DNA of 20,658 nt from UBA11540 sp003445125 (GCA_937899435.1 CALBQG010000083.1:1-20658); one strand, 5' to 3'. Numbered from the stretch's first letter, positions 12,869 through 20,297 are shown. A program made the numbers and translations. Notes: generated by a model from the sequence alone, not told the origin.

Positions 12869-14653
12869 ATGATGATTTCCCAAGACATTTTCCCGATTGG
12901 CGTCAACGACCATGCGGTCGATCTGTTTGAAGGGCAGTACCGCGTGAAAAACGGCATGGCATACAATTCCTATGTGATCCGCGACGAAAAAATCGCCGTG
13001 ATGGACACCGTGGACGTGCATTTCCTGCACGAATGGCTGGACAACCTCCAAAAGGTACTCGACGGCAGACAGCCGGATTATCTGATCATTCAGCACATGG
13101 AGCCTGACCACGCCGGCTCCGTCGCCGCATTTCTGAAGCTGTACAAGCAGACCGTCGTGGTCGCCACGGCGAAGGCGTTCGGAATGTGCCGCCAGTTTTT
13201 CGGCAAGGACTATGCCGACCGCCGCGTGGTGGTTTCGGAAAACGACACGCTGACGCTCGGAAGTCACACGCTGACCTTTCTGACCGCGCCGATGGTACAC
13301 TGGCCCGAGGTGATGGTCACCTATGACAGCAAAGACAAGGTGCTTTTCTCCGCCGACGGGTTCGGCAAATTCGGCGCCAACGACATCGACGAGCCGTGGG
13401 ACGACGAGGCGCGGCGGTATTATATCGGCATTGTGGGAAAATACGGCGCGCAGGTGCAGAATCTTCTGAAAAAAGCCGCCGCGCTGGACATCCGCGTGAT
13501 CTGTCCGCTGCACGGTCCGGTGCTGACGGAAAATCTCGCGCACTATCTGAAGCTCTACGACCTGTGGTCGTCCTATGCGGTGGAAAAGGAAGGCGTGGTG
13601 ATCGCCTACACCTCCGTTTACGGCAACACCAAAGCCGCCGCGGAGCTTCTGGAAGAAAAGCTGCGGGAAAACGGCTGTCCGCAGGTGGCGGTCTACGATT
13701 TGGCACGCTGTGACATGGCGCAGGCGGTTGCCGACGCCTTTTCCTTCGGAAAGCTCGTGTTGGCGACGACCACCTACAACGCCGACGTGTTCCCGTTCAT
13801 GCGCGAATTTCTGGATCATCTGACCGAGCGCGGGTTCAAAAACCGCACGGTCGGGCTGATCGAAAACGGCTCGTGGGCGCCGCAGGCAGCGCGGGTGATG
13901 AAGGAAATGCTTGCCCCGTGCAAAAATCTGACCTTCGTTGAGCCGACGGTGAAAATTCTTTCGGCGCTCAACAGCGAAAGCCGCGCACAGGTACAGGCGC
14001 TTGCCGACGAGCTGTGCCGCGCGTATGCGCAGCATCCGAAAACCGTCAACGACCCGGAGGCGCTGTTTGACATCGGCTACGGGCTGTACGTCGTCACCAC
14101 AAGCGACGGGAAAAAGGACAACGGGCTGATCGTCAACACGGTCACGCAGGTGACCGACAGTCCGAAGCGCGTAGCGGTGACGGTGAACAAGGAAAATTTT
14201 TCCTATCACACGATTCTTCAGACGGGCATCCTCAACGTCAACTGTCTGTCCGTGGACGCACCGTTTTCGCTGATCGAGCGGTTCGGCTTCCAAAGCGGAC
14301 GGACTGCCGAAAAATTCGGCGGGGAAACAAAGCTGCGGTCGGAAAACGGGCTGGTGTATCTGTCGCAGTACGTCAACGCCTTTTTCTCGGTGAAGGTGGA
14401 GCAGTGCGTCGATCTGGGAACGCACGGAATGTTCATCGGCACGGTGACCGAGGCGCGGGTGCTGTCGCAGAAGGACACGATGACCTACGCGTACTATCAG
14501 AAGCACGTCAAGCCGAAGCCGCAAACCGACGGAAAGAAAGGCTTTGTCTGCAAGGTCTGCGGGTATGTGTACGAGGGAGACACCCTGCCCGACGACTTTA
14601 TCTGCCCTCTGTGCAAGCACGGCGCGGCGGACTTTGAACCGATCGGAGAATAA
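12869..14653 (+). CDS. Four-module flavodiiron protein: diiron, flavodoxin, flavin reductase, rubredoxin
   Basis: This 594-residue cytoplasmic protein is a flavodiiron (FprA/FlRd-like) O2 or NO reductase with its electron donors fused on. The metallo-beta-lactamase-like domain (about 1-240) holds all diiron ligands: His76, Glu78, Asp80 and His81 (HMEPDHAG), His144 (VHWPE), Asp163 and His215. The flavodoxin domain (243-385) has the FMN-phosphate loop TSVYGNT (248-254). A flavin-reductase-like FMN-binding split-barrel domain follows at about 398-545. A C-terminal rubredoxin (558-594) carries CKVC and CPLC (Cys561, 564, 579, 582). It protects anaerobes from oxygen or nitric oxide; which substrate dominates cannot be read. 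The start has AGGAGG 6 bases upstream; a second Met follows at once. Confidence 0.95.
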   Translation: MMISQDIFPIGVNDHAVDLFEGQYRVKNGMAYNSYVIRDEKIAVMDTVDVHFLHEWLDNLQKVLDGRQPDYLIIQHMEPDHAGSVAAFLKLYKQTVVVATAKAFGMCRQFFGKDYADRRVVVSENDTLTLGSHTLTFLTAPMVHWPEVMVTYDSKDKVLFSADGFGKFGANDIDEPWDDEARRYYIGIVGKYGAQVQNLLKKAAALDIRVICPLHGPVLTENLAHYLKLYDLWSSYAVEKEGVVIAYTSVYGNTKAAAELLEEKLRENGCPQVAVYDLARCDMAQAVADAFSFGKLVLATTTYNADVFPFMREFLDHLTERGFKNRTVGLIENGSWAPQAARVMKEMLAPCKNLTFVEPTVKILSALNSESRAQVQALADELCRAYAQHPKTVNDPEALFDIGYGLYVVTTSDGKKDNGLIVNTVTQVTDSPKRVAVTVNKENFSYHTILQTGILNVNCLSVDAPFSLIERFGFQSGRTAEKFGGETKLRSENGLVYLSQYVNAFFSVKVEQCVDLGTHGMFIGTVTEARVLSQKDTMTYAYYQKHVKPKPQTDGKKGFVCKVCGYVYEGDTLPDDFICPLCKHGAADFEPIGE

Positions 14654-14658
14654 TACCC

Positions 14659-14697
14659 CCGCGCGCAGCCGCTATGCAGGCTGCGCGCGGCTTTTTC
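14659..14697 (+). terminator. Intrinsic terminator after the flavodiiron gene
   Basis: A 12-base-pair GC-rich stem, CCGCGCGCAGCC (14659-14670) with GGCTGCGCGCGG (14679-14690), is followed by CTTTTTC. It begins 6 bases after the stop codon. Confidence 0.92.
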
Positions 14698-14761
14698 GCA
14701 AAACAACCGTCGGTTGAGCGGATTTTCGCCGTTTGGTTGAGAAAAATCCCCGTCCGCTCGC

Positions 14762-14790
14762 TTGTGTCCGCCGCCGATGCGCGGTAAAAT
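14762..14790 (+). promoter_or_regulatory. Promoter of the XRE / small-protein operon
   Basis: -35 TTGTGT (14762-14767), a 17-base spacer and -10 TAAAAT (14785-14790) lie 25 bases upstream of the regulator start. Just upstream, GAGCGGA (14716-14722) and TCCGCTC (14753-14759) form a 7-base inverted repeat that ends beside the -35, a possible operator. Confidence 0.65.
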
Positions 14791-14815
14791 GAAACCGAAA
14801 AGGAGGCATCGGAGT

Positions 14816-15340
14816 ATGTCGGAAACAATAGGAAAAAGAATCGCTTCTCTGAGAAAAGGCGCCGCGATGACGCAGGAGGAACTTGCCGAAAAGCTGGGCG
14901 TATCGCCGCAGGCGGTGTCCAAATGGGAAAATGACCTCACCTGTCCGGACATCATGACCCTGCCGAAGTTAGCACAGCTTCTGGGCGTCAGCACAGACGA
15001 ACTGCTGTCGGGCGAGCGCAAGGCGGAGGTTGTTTATGAGCCGAAGCACCGCGACATCCGCGATTTGTTCATGCGGCTGGTCGTGACGGTGGAAAAAAGC
15101 GAGGAGGAAAACGGCGTTCATGTGAACCTCAATCTTCCGATGGAGCTTGTCAAGGTCGCGCTGGAGGCAAACGCGGTATCGGCGTTTGTGGAGGTGGGCG
15201 ATCAGGGCGAAAAGCTCAAAAACATCGACATGAACAAAATCGCCGCGCAGGTGGTGGCGCTTGCCGAACGCGGCGCGCTCGGAAAAATTCTTCAGGTCGA
15301 TGTGGAAAACGAAGTCCATGTGGACATTTTTGTGGAGTGA
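14816..15340 (+). CDS. XRE-family regulator with C-terminal SHOCT-like domain
   Basis: This 174-residue protein has an N-terminal HTH (about 5-60: IASLRKGAAMTQEELAEKLG, recognition helix SPQAVSKWEN, PDIMTLPKLAQLLGVSTDELL). A C-terminal domain (about 85-174) has the pattern beta-strand / VxVNLNLPMELVKVAL / NIDMNKIAAQVVALAERGALG / VDVENEVHVDIFVE. It resembles the small SHOCT-like domains common in Firmicutes stress or envelope operons; that assignment is by pattern only. The start at 14816 follows AGGAGG by 10 bases; the longer frame from 14762 would begin inside the promoter. The next gene starts 3 bases after the stop. Confidence 0.85.
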   Translation: MSETIGKRIASLRKGAAMTQEELAEKLGVSPQAVSKWENDLTCPDIMTLPKLAQLLGVSTDELLSGERKAEVVYEPKHRDIRDLFMRLVVTVEKSEEENGVHVNLNLPMELVKVALEANAVSAFVEVGDQGEKLKNIDMNKIAAQVVALAERGALGKILQVDVENEVHVDIFVE

Positions 15341-15343
15341 GCC

Positions 15344-15595
15344 ATGAAAATTGCGATCACTTCCGACCGCGGGCGCCGTGTGCGGCTTCGGATTCCGGAT
15401 GTGCTGCTTTTAAACCCGATTTGTGCGTGGATTGCGGCGGCGAAGATAAATAAAGCTCTGAGCCGCCGCGGGGAAACGACGCGGGTGCGGGCAATCACCG
15501 TGAGAAAAATGATGTCCGTGCTCCGCCGCGCCAAACGGCGCGGCGTGACCGTTGCCGAGATTGACGTGGAAAACTGCGTAAAAATCACGCTGTAA
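15344..15595 (+). CDS. Small basic protein resembling the C-terminal domain of the preceding regulator
   Basis: This 83-residue protein is Arg-rich. Its layout parallels residues 88-174 of the upstream regulator: an N-terminal strand (MKIAITSD), VRLRIPDVLLLNP against VNLNLPMELVKVA, a helix with VRKMMSVLRRAKRRGV against MNKIAAQVVALAERGA, and IDVENCVKITL against VDVENEVHVDIFV. It starts 3 bases after the regulator stop with GTGGAGTGAG upstream, so the two are almost certainly cotranslated. It could be a partner or ligand-sensing half that dimerises with the regulator's domain; this is inference. It is not otherwise recognised. Confidence 0.75.
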   Translation: MKIAITSDRGRRVRLRIPDVLLLNPICAWIAAAKINKALSRRGETTRVRAITVRKMMSVLRRAKRRGVTVAEIDVENCVKITL

Positions 15596-15616
15596 GCACG
15601 ACGCCGGGAATACAGA

Positions 15617-15660
15617 GAAAAGCTGCGGGCGACCGAAGGCCGCCCACAGCTTTTCTTTTG
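15617..15660 (+). terminator. Intrinsic terminator of the XRE operon
   Basis: GAAAAGCTG-C-GGGCG (15617-15631) pairs with CGCCC-A-CAGCTTTTC (15641-15655) with one mismatch, followed by TTTTG. It lies 21 bases after the stop codon. Confidence 0.82.
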
Positions 15661-15669
15661 GACTGTAAG

Positions 15670-15705
15670 GCGCAAAAAACGGGGCGAAAGCCTCGTTTTT
15701 TGCGC
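15670..15705. terminator. 16-bp stem with GAAA tetraloop between convergent genes (bidirectional terminator)
   Basis: A continuous 16-base-pair stem (15670-15685 with 15690-15705, one G-U pair) is capped by a GAAA tetraloop. Six A on one arm and six T on the other give a U-run-like arm in either direction. It lies between the plus-strand operon and the minus-strand esterase. A third hairpin follows at 15725-15762 (TGTCGGA/TCCGACA outer, ACCCGC/GCGGGT inner). Confidence 0.75.
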
Positions 15706-15779
15706 AACTATCTATTAGGAGAATTGTCGGAAGAGACCCGCCAAAGCGGGTGTCCTCCGACAGGAGGAGAAGCGGGAAA

Positions 15780-18449
15780 TCACTGTCCGAGCATTTCGCG
15801 GATTTTCGCCGTCAATGCTTCGGCATTTGCTTTGTGTGCCGACACGCCCGGATGCCATTTGGTTGCCGTGCTCATGTCGGAAGAATAGGGGAAGCGCAGA
15901 AATTCGCATTTCGCCGTCGGATACTTTGTCAAAAATGCGGCAATCTGTTCCTTCATCACCGTTTCCAGACGGCTGTTGAGTCCCATTTGTCCGCAGCAAG
16001 CCACGATGACGGCGTCGGGATGCTCGGTGTGAATCTTTTCGAGGAGTTTTGCATATTCGGAAGTAAAGTTTTCCACATACAAATCAATCTGCTCGGTTTT
16101 GTAGTCCGCATCGCCGGTGTAGTTGACGCCGAAATAGCCGTATTCCCCGATATTGACCGAGTCGTTCGTGCCGATGTTCATGACCACAACGTCGGGAGAA
16201 AAGCTGCTGTGATCGTAGTTTCCGCTGTTTACAAACACGTCGTTGTACATTGTCAGCATATTTCTCGTCGAAGCATCGGTATTGGTCGGATCCCAACCGC
16301 CCCAGCGGTACACACCGCAGCCGGGCATCGCGCAGACGCGGTATTCGGCGTTCAGGGCTTCGGCGGTCAGATAAGAATAGCAATCGGTATAGTGATCGAT
16401 ACCGACCGCGGCGGTAATCGAGTCGCCGAGGAATTCAATTTTCAGGTCGGTCGGATGCGTATAGCCGGAAATCACTTTTGCGCCTTCGGACACGATGATT
16501 TTTTCCACCTTCGCGCTTTTCAGCACCCATTCCTGGCTGATTCGCACAACACGGACGGTGTGCGTACCTTCGTCAAGGTCATCGGCAAAAACATAGTCTT
16601 TGGTGCCGTCGGTCAGCTCATAGCGAACAAACGCGCTGCCGTCCACGGACACATCAATTGCGCCCTGGGCGTTGTTATCCGTGTTAATTGTCAATCCCGC
16701 ATAGGTTCCCGTGCAGGAATACTCAAACGTTGCGCCCGACCAGATGAGGTTATTTTTCGCGTTGGAGCGTCCCCAGCTGACATAGTCGGTTTCGCTCACC
16801 GCAACATAATCCACAGGATTGGGGTTTTCCGCAATGGCAATCAGTTCCTGCAGGGCGGATTTTTCGAGATCTGTCAGTTTTGCACCGCTGTCAAGCATTG
16901 CCTTCGCCACCAGGTAGTAAGATTTGGTCATTTCCTCGCCGTAAACCGTCGTGCCGTTTGCCGTAATCACATAGGGCAGAGCGACAATCTCGCGCTGATA
17001 CTGCACACGGGGGATATCGGTGAGAACGGCGGTATAGACAAGGCTCTCGTCGTTCTGACTGAACACGTTTTTGCCTTCCACCAAAAGAGCCTCGTTTTCG
17101 GCGTTGTTTGCCAGATATTCCTTCAGCGTCGCGGCGGTGCCGAGCTTTGCCTTGGGCAGCAGATACATACCGAAGGTGACGCCGCTGTTGTTGACATAGC
17201 TGTACTCTCCGGAAATTCCGAAAGCGGCTTTATTCACCTGCGCCGCAAAGCGCAGTCCTTCTTTCAGCGCGCCCTGTGCGGGACGAACCTGCGCGCCTTT
17301 GGCGGTGATGCCGTCCGTCGAGTCGGTGCCGGTCACCCAAAATTCACTGATTGCCGTTCGTTTTCCGTTGCGGTTGACCAGTCGGATGTATTTGACATGA
17401 TCGGTGTCCGCTTCGGCGGAAAATTCGTTGACAAGAACGCCTTCCGCAAACTTGCGTTTAAAAGTACCGGAAGCTTTGTAGCAGTTTCCGTAATAGGTGT
17501 CGCCGTTATGGCTGTACGCCTTGGTATAATTTACACCGTCGGCGGAAACCAGCAGATCAAATCCCGTGAGGGAGCAGGGCTTGTTTTTCTCCGCAGTTGC
17601 GCCCCAGGACTCCACCGTACCGGTCAGTGTAAAACGCACATCGGTCAAGCGGGTGACGTTGGGAAGCGTGAAGGTGAGAATCTGATCGGTCGTTTCGCCG
17701 TTTTCGGTGCCGATATTGCCGGATGCCGTCCACCAGGCGGAATCGAGATTGCCGTCATAGAGATTTTCAAGAGCGTTAGTGTAAACCACCGTAGAGGTAG
17801 AATAGTTATTGGAATCGGTTGCGCGGTTGCTTGCCGCATTGATCGGACGGATGACCTGATCGGTGCTTCCCGAAGAAGGCACACCGCCGAAGCTCACTTC
17901 GTTGACAACAAAGTAGTTGCCGTCATTGGTGCCGCTGCAATTGTGCTTTGTGACCGTCAGGCAGACATATTTCACATTTTTGACCGGTGTTTCCAGCGTC
18001 TGCTCGTCCACACGTGCGGTATTGACGGGGAGATCATCGGTTTTTCCCGACACGCTGTACACGGGAGTGAACAGCTGCCCATCATCGGAAACGGACACCG
18101 TATAGTCGGACGGAGAGACGTTTGCTGCCCAGTTGTGCGGTCCGAATTGGAAGGTAAAGCGGCTCAGATCTGCCGCTTGCTCCAGTTCAAAGATAAAAAT
18201 CAAGCGTTCGCTCGCTCCGTAATATCCGGTCAAATACGACGTGTTTGGCTTTCCGTCAAACATCGTTTCCAGCTTGGAATCTTCGGAAAAGCCGTTCATG
18301 TTCCTGTAATTGACATCGGATGCCGACTTGGCGGTCACGGCGACGACAGGAATGTTCTGAATCTCCGCTGTGTCCTCTGCCCACGTCGGAAACGACGCAA
18401 ATGACAGCAGCATCGCAAGAGTCAGAAATAAGGCTGTCCATTTTTTCAT
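15780..18449 (-). CDS. Large secreted CE2-like SGNH esterase with two discoidin-like modules
   Basis: This 889-residue protein has a signal peptide (1-24, likely cut after PTWA). Two F5/8-type-C-like beta-sandwich modules (about 30-190 and 195-375) follow, then a linker domain (380-545, unrecognised) seen as KGAQVRPAQGALKEGLRFAA. A CE2-type N-terminal jelly-roll (about 550-655) precedes a C-terminal SGNH hydrolase domain with FLGDSITA (nucleophile Ser676), GCGVYRWGG, NIGTND (Asn762) and WHPGVSAH (His866). CE2 enzymes remove O-acetyl groups from xylan or other glycans outside the cell. No Asp lies three residues before His866, so catalysis may use a Ser-His dyad, as reported for some CE2 enzymes. 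No LPxTG anchor or S-layer repeats are seen. Ribosome binding site: AGGGGGAA, about 10 bases upstream. Confidence 0.9.
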   Translation of the reverse strand: MKKWTALFLTLAMLLSFASFPTWAEDTAEIQNIPVVAVTAKSASDVNYRNMNGFSEDSKLETMFDGKPNTSYLTGYYGASERLIFIFELEQAADLSRFTFQFGPHNWAANVSPSDYTVSVSDDGQLFTPVYSVSGKTDDLPVNTARVDEQTLETPVKNVKYVCLTVTKHNCSGTNDGNYFVVNEVSFGGVPSSGSTDQVIRPINAASNRATDSNNYSTSTVVYTNALENLYDGNLDSAWWTASGNIGTENGETTDQILTFTLPNVTRLTDVRFTLTGTVESWGATAEKNKPCSLTGFDLLVSADGVNYTKAYSHNGDTYYGNCYKASGTFKRKFAEGVLVNEFSAEADTDHVKYIRLVNRNGKRTAISEFWVTGTDSTDGITAKGAQVRPAQGALKEGLRFAAQVNKAAFGISGEYSYVNNSGVTFGMYLLPKAKLGTAATLKEYLANNAENEALLVEGKNVFSQNDESLVYTAVLTDIPRVQYQREIVALPYVITANGTTVYGEEMTKSYYLVAKAMLDSGAKLTDLEKSALQELIAIAENPNPVDYVAVSETDYVSWGRSNAKNNLIWSGATFEYSCTGTYAGLTINTDNNAQGAIDVSVDGSAFVRYELTDGTKDYVFADDLDEGTHTVRVVRISQEWVLKSAKVEKIIVSEGAKVISGYTHPTDLKIEFLGDSITAAVGIDHYTDCYSYLTAEALNAEYRVCAMPGCGVYRWGGWDPTNTDASTRNMLTMYNDVFVNSGNYDHSSFSPDVVVMNIGTNDSVNIGEYGYFGVNYTGDADYKTEQIDLYVENFTSEYAKLLEKIHTEHPDAVIVACCGQMGLNSRLETVMKEQIAAFLTKYPTAKCEFLRFPYSSDMSTATKWHPGVSAHKANAEALTAKIREMLGQ
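16102..16535. repeat. 434-bp block identical to 18936-19369
   Basis: Comparing the two esterase genes base by base at an offset of 2834, I find no difference across 16102-16535. Mismatches resume at once on both sides (16101 and 16536). The block covers most of the SGNH active-site region, from the end of the jelly-roll to just past the GTND block. Confidence 0.9.
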
Positions 18450-18490
18450 ATCATTACTTCCCCCTGATCGGAAAATTTTTCTATAATTTT

Positions 18491-18519
18491 AGTATAGCAC
18501 TAACGACAAAAACGGTCAA
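18491..18519 (-). promoter_or_regulatory. Promoter of the large esterase gene
   Basis: On the minus strand, -35 TTGACC (18514-18519), a 17-base spacer and -10 TATACT (18491-18496) lie about 42 bases before the start. The -35 and the sequence upstream to 18558 are shared with the promoter of the smaller esterase. Confidence 0.82.
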
Positions 18520-18558
18520 TCGGCAATAATATCAAGAAAACTTCCCAAAAATATCATC
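18507..18558. repeat. Promoter-upstream segment duplicated at 19830-19881
   Basis: This 52-base segment aligns without gaps to 19830-19881 with seven mismatches. Shared blocks on the plus strand are CAAAAACGGTCAAT, CAATAATATCA, GAAAACTTC and CAAAAAT. It covers the -35 and about 39 bases upstream, so a common regulator is possible. Confidence 0.8.
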
Positions 18559-18613
18559 ACTATACTGCGGAATTATTTATAAAAATCAAATAACTGTCCG
18601 TTTTTGAATAGGA

Positions 18614-19795
18614 TCATTGTCCAAGCATTTCGCGGATTTTCGCCGTCAAGGCTTCGGCATTCGATTTGTGCGCCGACACGCCCGGATGCCACAAGGTCTC
18701 CGCGCTCATGTCGGACGAATAGGGAAATTTCAGAAATTCGCATTTTGCGGTCGGATACTTTGTCAAAAATGCGGCAATCTGTTCGTTTATCGCTGTTTCC
18801 AGACGGCTGTTGAGTCCCATTTGTCCGCAGCAAGCCACGATGATGGAGTCGGGATGCTCGGTGTGGATTTTTTCGAGGAGGTTCGCATATTCGGAAGTGA
18901 AGTTTTCCACATACAAATTGATCTGCTCGGTTTTATAGTCCGCATCGCCGGTGTAGTTGACGCCGAAATAGCCGTATTCCCCGATATTGACCGAGTCGTT
19001 CGTGCCGATGTTCATGACCACAACGTCGGGAGAAAAGCTGCTGTGATCGTAGTTTCCGCTGTTTACAAACACGTCGTTGTACATTGTCAGCATATTTCTC
19101 GTCGAAGCATCGGTATTGGTCGGATCCCAACCGCCCCAGCGGTACACACCGCAGCCGGGCATCGCGCAGACGCGGTATTCGGCGTTCAGGGCTTCGGCGG
19201 TCAGATAAGAATAGCAATCGGTATAGTGATCGATACCGACCGCGGCGGTAATCGAGTCGCCGAGGAATTCAATTTTCAGGTCGGTCGGATGCGTATAGCC
19301 GGAAATCACTTTTGCGCCTTCGGACACGATGATTTTTTCCACCTTCGCGCTTTTCAGCACCCATTCCTGACTGAGCCGCACGACGCGGACGGTGTGCGTG
19401 CCTTCGTCAAGGTCGTCGGCAAAGAGATAATCCGCCAATCCGTCGGTCAGCTCATAGCGCACAAACGCGCCGCCGTCGATGGACACATCGATCGCGCCCT
19501 GTACGCTGTTGTCACAATAGATCATCAGTCCCGCGCGGGTTCCCGTGCAGGAATACTCAAATGTTGCACCCGACCAGATGAGGTTATCAGACGCGTTGGA
19601 ACGTCCCCAACTGACATAGTCGGTTTCGGTCGGATTCAAGTACTGCGGACCGGAGGCGCTTACGGCAGACGATGCCTGCGAAGCGGATTCCTCGGGTTCG
19701 ATTTTGCGGTTGTCAAGCACCGATTTTCCCGCCATGCACACGGCGAAAAGAAACAGTGCGGAAAGAAACACCAAAAGCACGGTTCGTTTTTTCAT
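18614..19795 (-). CDS. Short CE2-like SGNH esterase, membrane-anchored or secreted
   Basis: This 393-residue paralogue carries the last 340 residues of the large esterase: a jelly-roll (about 55-160) and an SGNH domain with GDSITA (Ser181), NIGTND (Asn266) and WHPGVSAH (His370). The N terminus is different: a hydrophobic segment (5-22), then an acidic/Ser/Ala-rich spacer (32-50). The FAVC at residue 20 lacks a small residue at -1, so I favour a signal anchor or ordinary signal peptide over a lipoprotein. It has a strong ribosome binding site (GGGAGGG). There is no clear terminator before the large esterase gene 164 bases downstream, so readthrough is possible. Confidence 0.9.
   Translation of the reverse strand: MKKRTVLLVFLSALFLFAVCMAGKSVLDNRKIEPEESASQASSAVSASGPQYLNPTETDYVSWGRSNASDNLIWSGATFEYSCTGTRAGLMIYCDNSVQGAIDVSIDGGAFVRYELTDGLADYLFADDLDEGTHTVRVVRLSQEWVLKSAKVEKIIVSEGAKVISGYTHPTDLKIEFLGDSITAAVGIDHYTDCYSYLTAEALNAEYRVCAMPGCGVYRWGGWDPTNTDASTRNMLTMYNDVFVNSGNYDHSSFSPDVVVMNIGTNDSVNIGEYGYFGVNYTGDADYKTEQINLYVENFTSEYANLLEKIHTEHPDSIIVACCGQMGLNSRLETAINEQIAAFLTKYPTAKCEFLKFPYSSDMSAETLWHPGVSAHKSNAEALTAKIREMLGQ
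18936..19369. repeat. 434-bp block identical to 16102-16535
   Basis: This is the second member of the identical pair, in the same orientation and within the shorter esterase gene. Flanking coding sequence on each side is still clearly homologous but carries frequent substitutions, for example the codons for IDLYVEN against INLYVEN. Confidence 0.9.
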
Positions 19796-19813
19796 AAAAT
19801 CCCTCCCGGTTTC

Positions 19814-19842
19814 AGTGTATCACATTTTGCAAAAACGGTCAA
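19814..19842 (-). promoter_or_regulatory. Promoter of the short esterase gene
   Basis: On the minus strand, -35 TTGACC (19837-19842), a 17-base spacer and -10 TACACT (19814-19819) lie 19 bases before the start codon. The first seven spacer bases (GTTTTTG) equal those of the large esterase promoter. Confidence 0.82.
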
Positions 19843-19881
19843 TATTCAATAATATCACGAAAACTTCTCAAAAATGTAATC
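19830..19881. repeat. Promoter-upstream segment duplicated at 18507-18558
   Basis: This is the second copy of the shared promoter-upstream segment (see 18507-18558). Homology ends one base before the -35 of a divergent plus-strand promoter at 19882. Confidence 0.8.
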
Positions 19882-19910
19882 TTGCCAATTTGAAATCTTT
19901 CTTTTATAAT
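19882..19910 (+). promoter_or_regulatory. Divergent plus-strand promoter facing the rhamnosidase stub
   Basis: -35 TTGCCA (19882-19887), a 17-base spacer and a perfect -10 TATAAT (19905-19910) run directly into the reading frame of the rhamnosidase-like fragment, with no space for a leader or ribosome binding site. It may be the original promoter of a gene whose 5' part has been deleted. Confidence 0.65.
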
Positions 19911-20270
19911 GAAGTTGAATGGGAGGAATACGACCCCGCGCTCACCGGGGCGGCGCACTATGCGATGTACGGCGACCCGTATCAGAAATCCCTGTGCCAT
20001 GCGTGGGGCGCGTCGCCGGTGTATCTGCTGTGCCGCTATTTTCTCGGCGTGCGCGGCACATCCGCGGGCGATCGGACGTTCGAGGTAAGCCCGCAGCGCG
20101 GCGCGTTCGGGTTTGTGGAGGGCACTGTGCCGATCGGCGACGGCGAGGTGTCGGTTTCGCTGTCGGAAAACCGTCTGCGCGTGTGCGCAACGGTTGGCGG
20201 CGGCACACTGAACTTCGGCGGCAGAACCGTACCGCTTGAAAAAGACACGCCGGTGGAATGGACGCTGTGA
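19911..20270 (+). pseudogene. C-terminal fragment of an alpha-L-rhamnosidase-like (GH78) gene
   Basis: About 120 codons encode the typical end of bacterial GH78-type enzymes. WEEYDP, HYAMYGDPYQKSLCHAWG and PVYLLCRYFLGVRGTSAG belong to the end of the (alpha/alpha)6 barrel. FEVSPQRGAFGFVEGTVPIGDGEVSVS belongs to the C-terminal beta domain. A full enzyme has several hundred residues before this point; none are here. No usable start is found: the only in-frame ATG (19965) is internal and lacks a ribosome binding site, and the frame upstream runs through the esterase promoter. G+C content is visibly higher than in the promoter DNA it abuts. A sudden junction near 19905-19920 suggests deletion or rearrangement. 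Confidence 0.8.
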
Positions 20271-20297
20271 TTTTTCAAAAAGGGACAGATTTTTGCA

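Noticed and set aside
12851..14620. 589-codon minus-strand open frame
   Set aside because: It is antisense to the flavodiiron gene, whose metal ligands and rubredoxin cysteines are intact.
15750..18404. 884-codon plus-strand open frame
   Set aside because: It is antisense to the large esterase, which has a signal peptide, promoter and catalytic motifs; no ribosome binding site or family match for the antisense frame.
18617..19852. 411-codon plus-strand open frame
   Set aside because: It is antisense to the short esterase and repeats the shadow seen in its paralogue.
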